A DNA stretch of 64,000 nt from NCBI RefSeq assembly GCF_011769525.1, contig NZ_CP050440.1:4899501-4963500 (forward strand). The letters run 5' to 3'. The DNA is from Tolypothrix sp. PCC 7910 (GTDB lineage Bacteria; Cyanobacteriota; Cyanobacteriia; Cyanobacteriales; Nostocaceae). This document shows, one piece after another, positions 63,956 to 64,000 of this stretch (the stretch's first letter is position 1; the number at the start of each line of letters is the position of its first letter). Under the pieces are notes generated by a model that was given only the letters and a program-made list of their open reading frames with translations, had not been told where the DNA came from and made no database searches. The position numbers were made by a program, and so were the translations under genes.

Positions 63956-64000
63956 AAAATCAAGTAATTACTTTAGCTAGATGAATTAACACATCTTTAC

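Noticed and set aside
1-64000. CRISPR arrays, rRNA, tmRNA, RNase P RNA, riboswitches
   Set aside because: I looked for regularly spaced repeats and well-known core strings of these RNAs and saw none, apart from the single repeat-spacer-like unit at 32242. Reading by eye could miss diverged cases.

Overview
The window looks like chromosome from a filamentous, probably heterocyst-forming cyanobacterium (Nostocales). The evidence is dense HIP1 octamers (GCGATCGC), short tandemly repeated repetitive (STRR) heptamers between genes, photosynthesis genes (chlB, psaM, a Ycf37-like protein), a plastoquinone-type prenyltransferase, an EbsA-like pilus protein and a XisH/XisI pair. Most of it is ordinary housekeeping in small transcription units on both strands. 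No rRNA operon, intact transposase gene or CRISPR array is visible.

Layout. 0-8.9 kb: chlB, a Uma2-type nuclease, a copper amine oxidase, an unusual SDR, a Ycf37-like TPR protein, a periplasmic binding protein and rpmI-rplT. 9-17 kb is more accessory: an orphan double-glycine peptide, a three-repeat secreted protein, xisHI, a cNMP/AAA/polyferredoxin fusion, a MITE-like element and an AAA ATPase. 18-25.2 kb is a signalling block of three response regulators and three histidine kinases, none with an obvious transmembrane sensor. 25-31.7 kb carries an LpxB-related protein, an Omp85 protein, a Ser/Thr kinase and a Crp/Fnr regulator. 31.7-32.6 kb holds a tRNA-Ala gene and beside it the most striking feature here. 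32.6-46 kb: hisF, ruvB, a PlsY-PEP synthase fusion, an SGNH hydrolase, an Rpn-type nuclease, thrS, a sugar kinase and psaM. 46-56 kb: yajQ, a DprA-like protein, a BioD/DRTGG protein, ebsA, a GT2 glycosyltransferase (probable glucolipid synthase) and dnaX. 56.8-64 kb: a tandem pair of paralogues, the larger a TPR-CHAT protease-like protein, then an HxlR regulator, an unknown gene and a ubiA-type gene.

Main discovery candidate. Next to tRNA-Ala(GGC) (32507-32579, minus) an AT-rich stretch carries at least three copies of a 22-bp repeat, the nearest only a few bases from the tRNA 3' end. About 250 bp away, a short segment ending GGTTTGAAAG is followed directly by 17 bases identical to the middle of that tRNA. 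In the tRNA gene the match is preceded by GTA. Together these resemble the truncated repeat-spacer homing guide, GTN PAM, tRNA attachment site and TnsB-site-bearing end of a type V-K CRISPR-associated transposon. No cas12k, tnsB, tnsC or tniQ is present, so I read it as a relic or stripped-down end.

Other points of interest are a degenerate NtrC-type AAA domain fused to a membrane polyferredoxin, a CHAT protein beside a small paralogue sharing a WEYEG motif, an orphan RiPP-like precursor, an SDR lacking the catalytic Tyr, a decayed duplicate of the SGNH gene end beyond an Rpn nuclease gene, and small membrane-protein genes of 30 and 46 residues that are easily missed. All functional calls come from reading motifs by eye; no database search was run.
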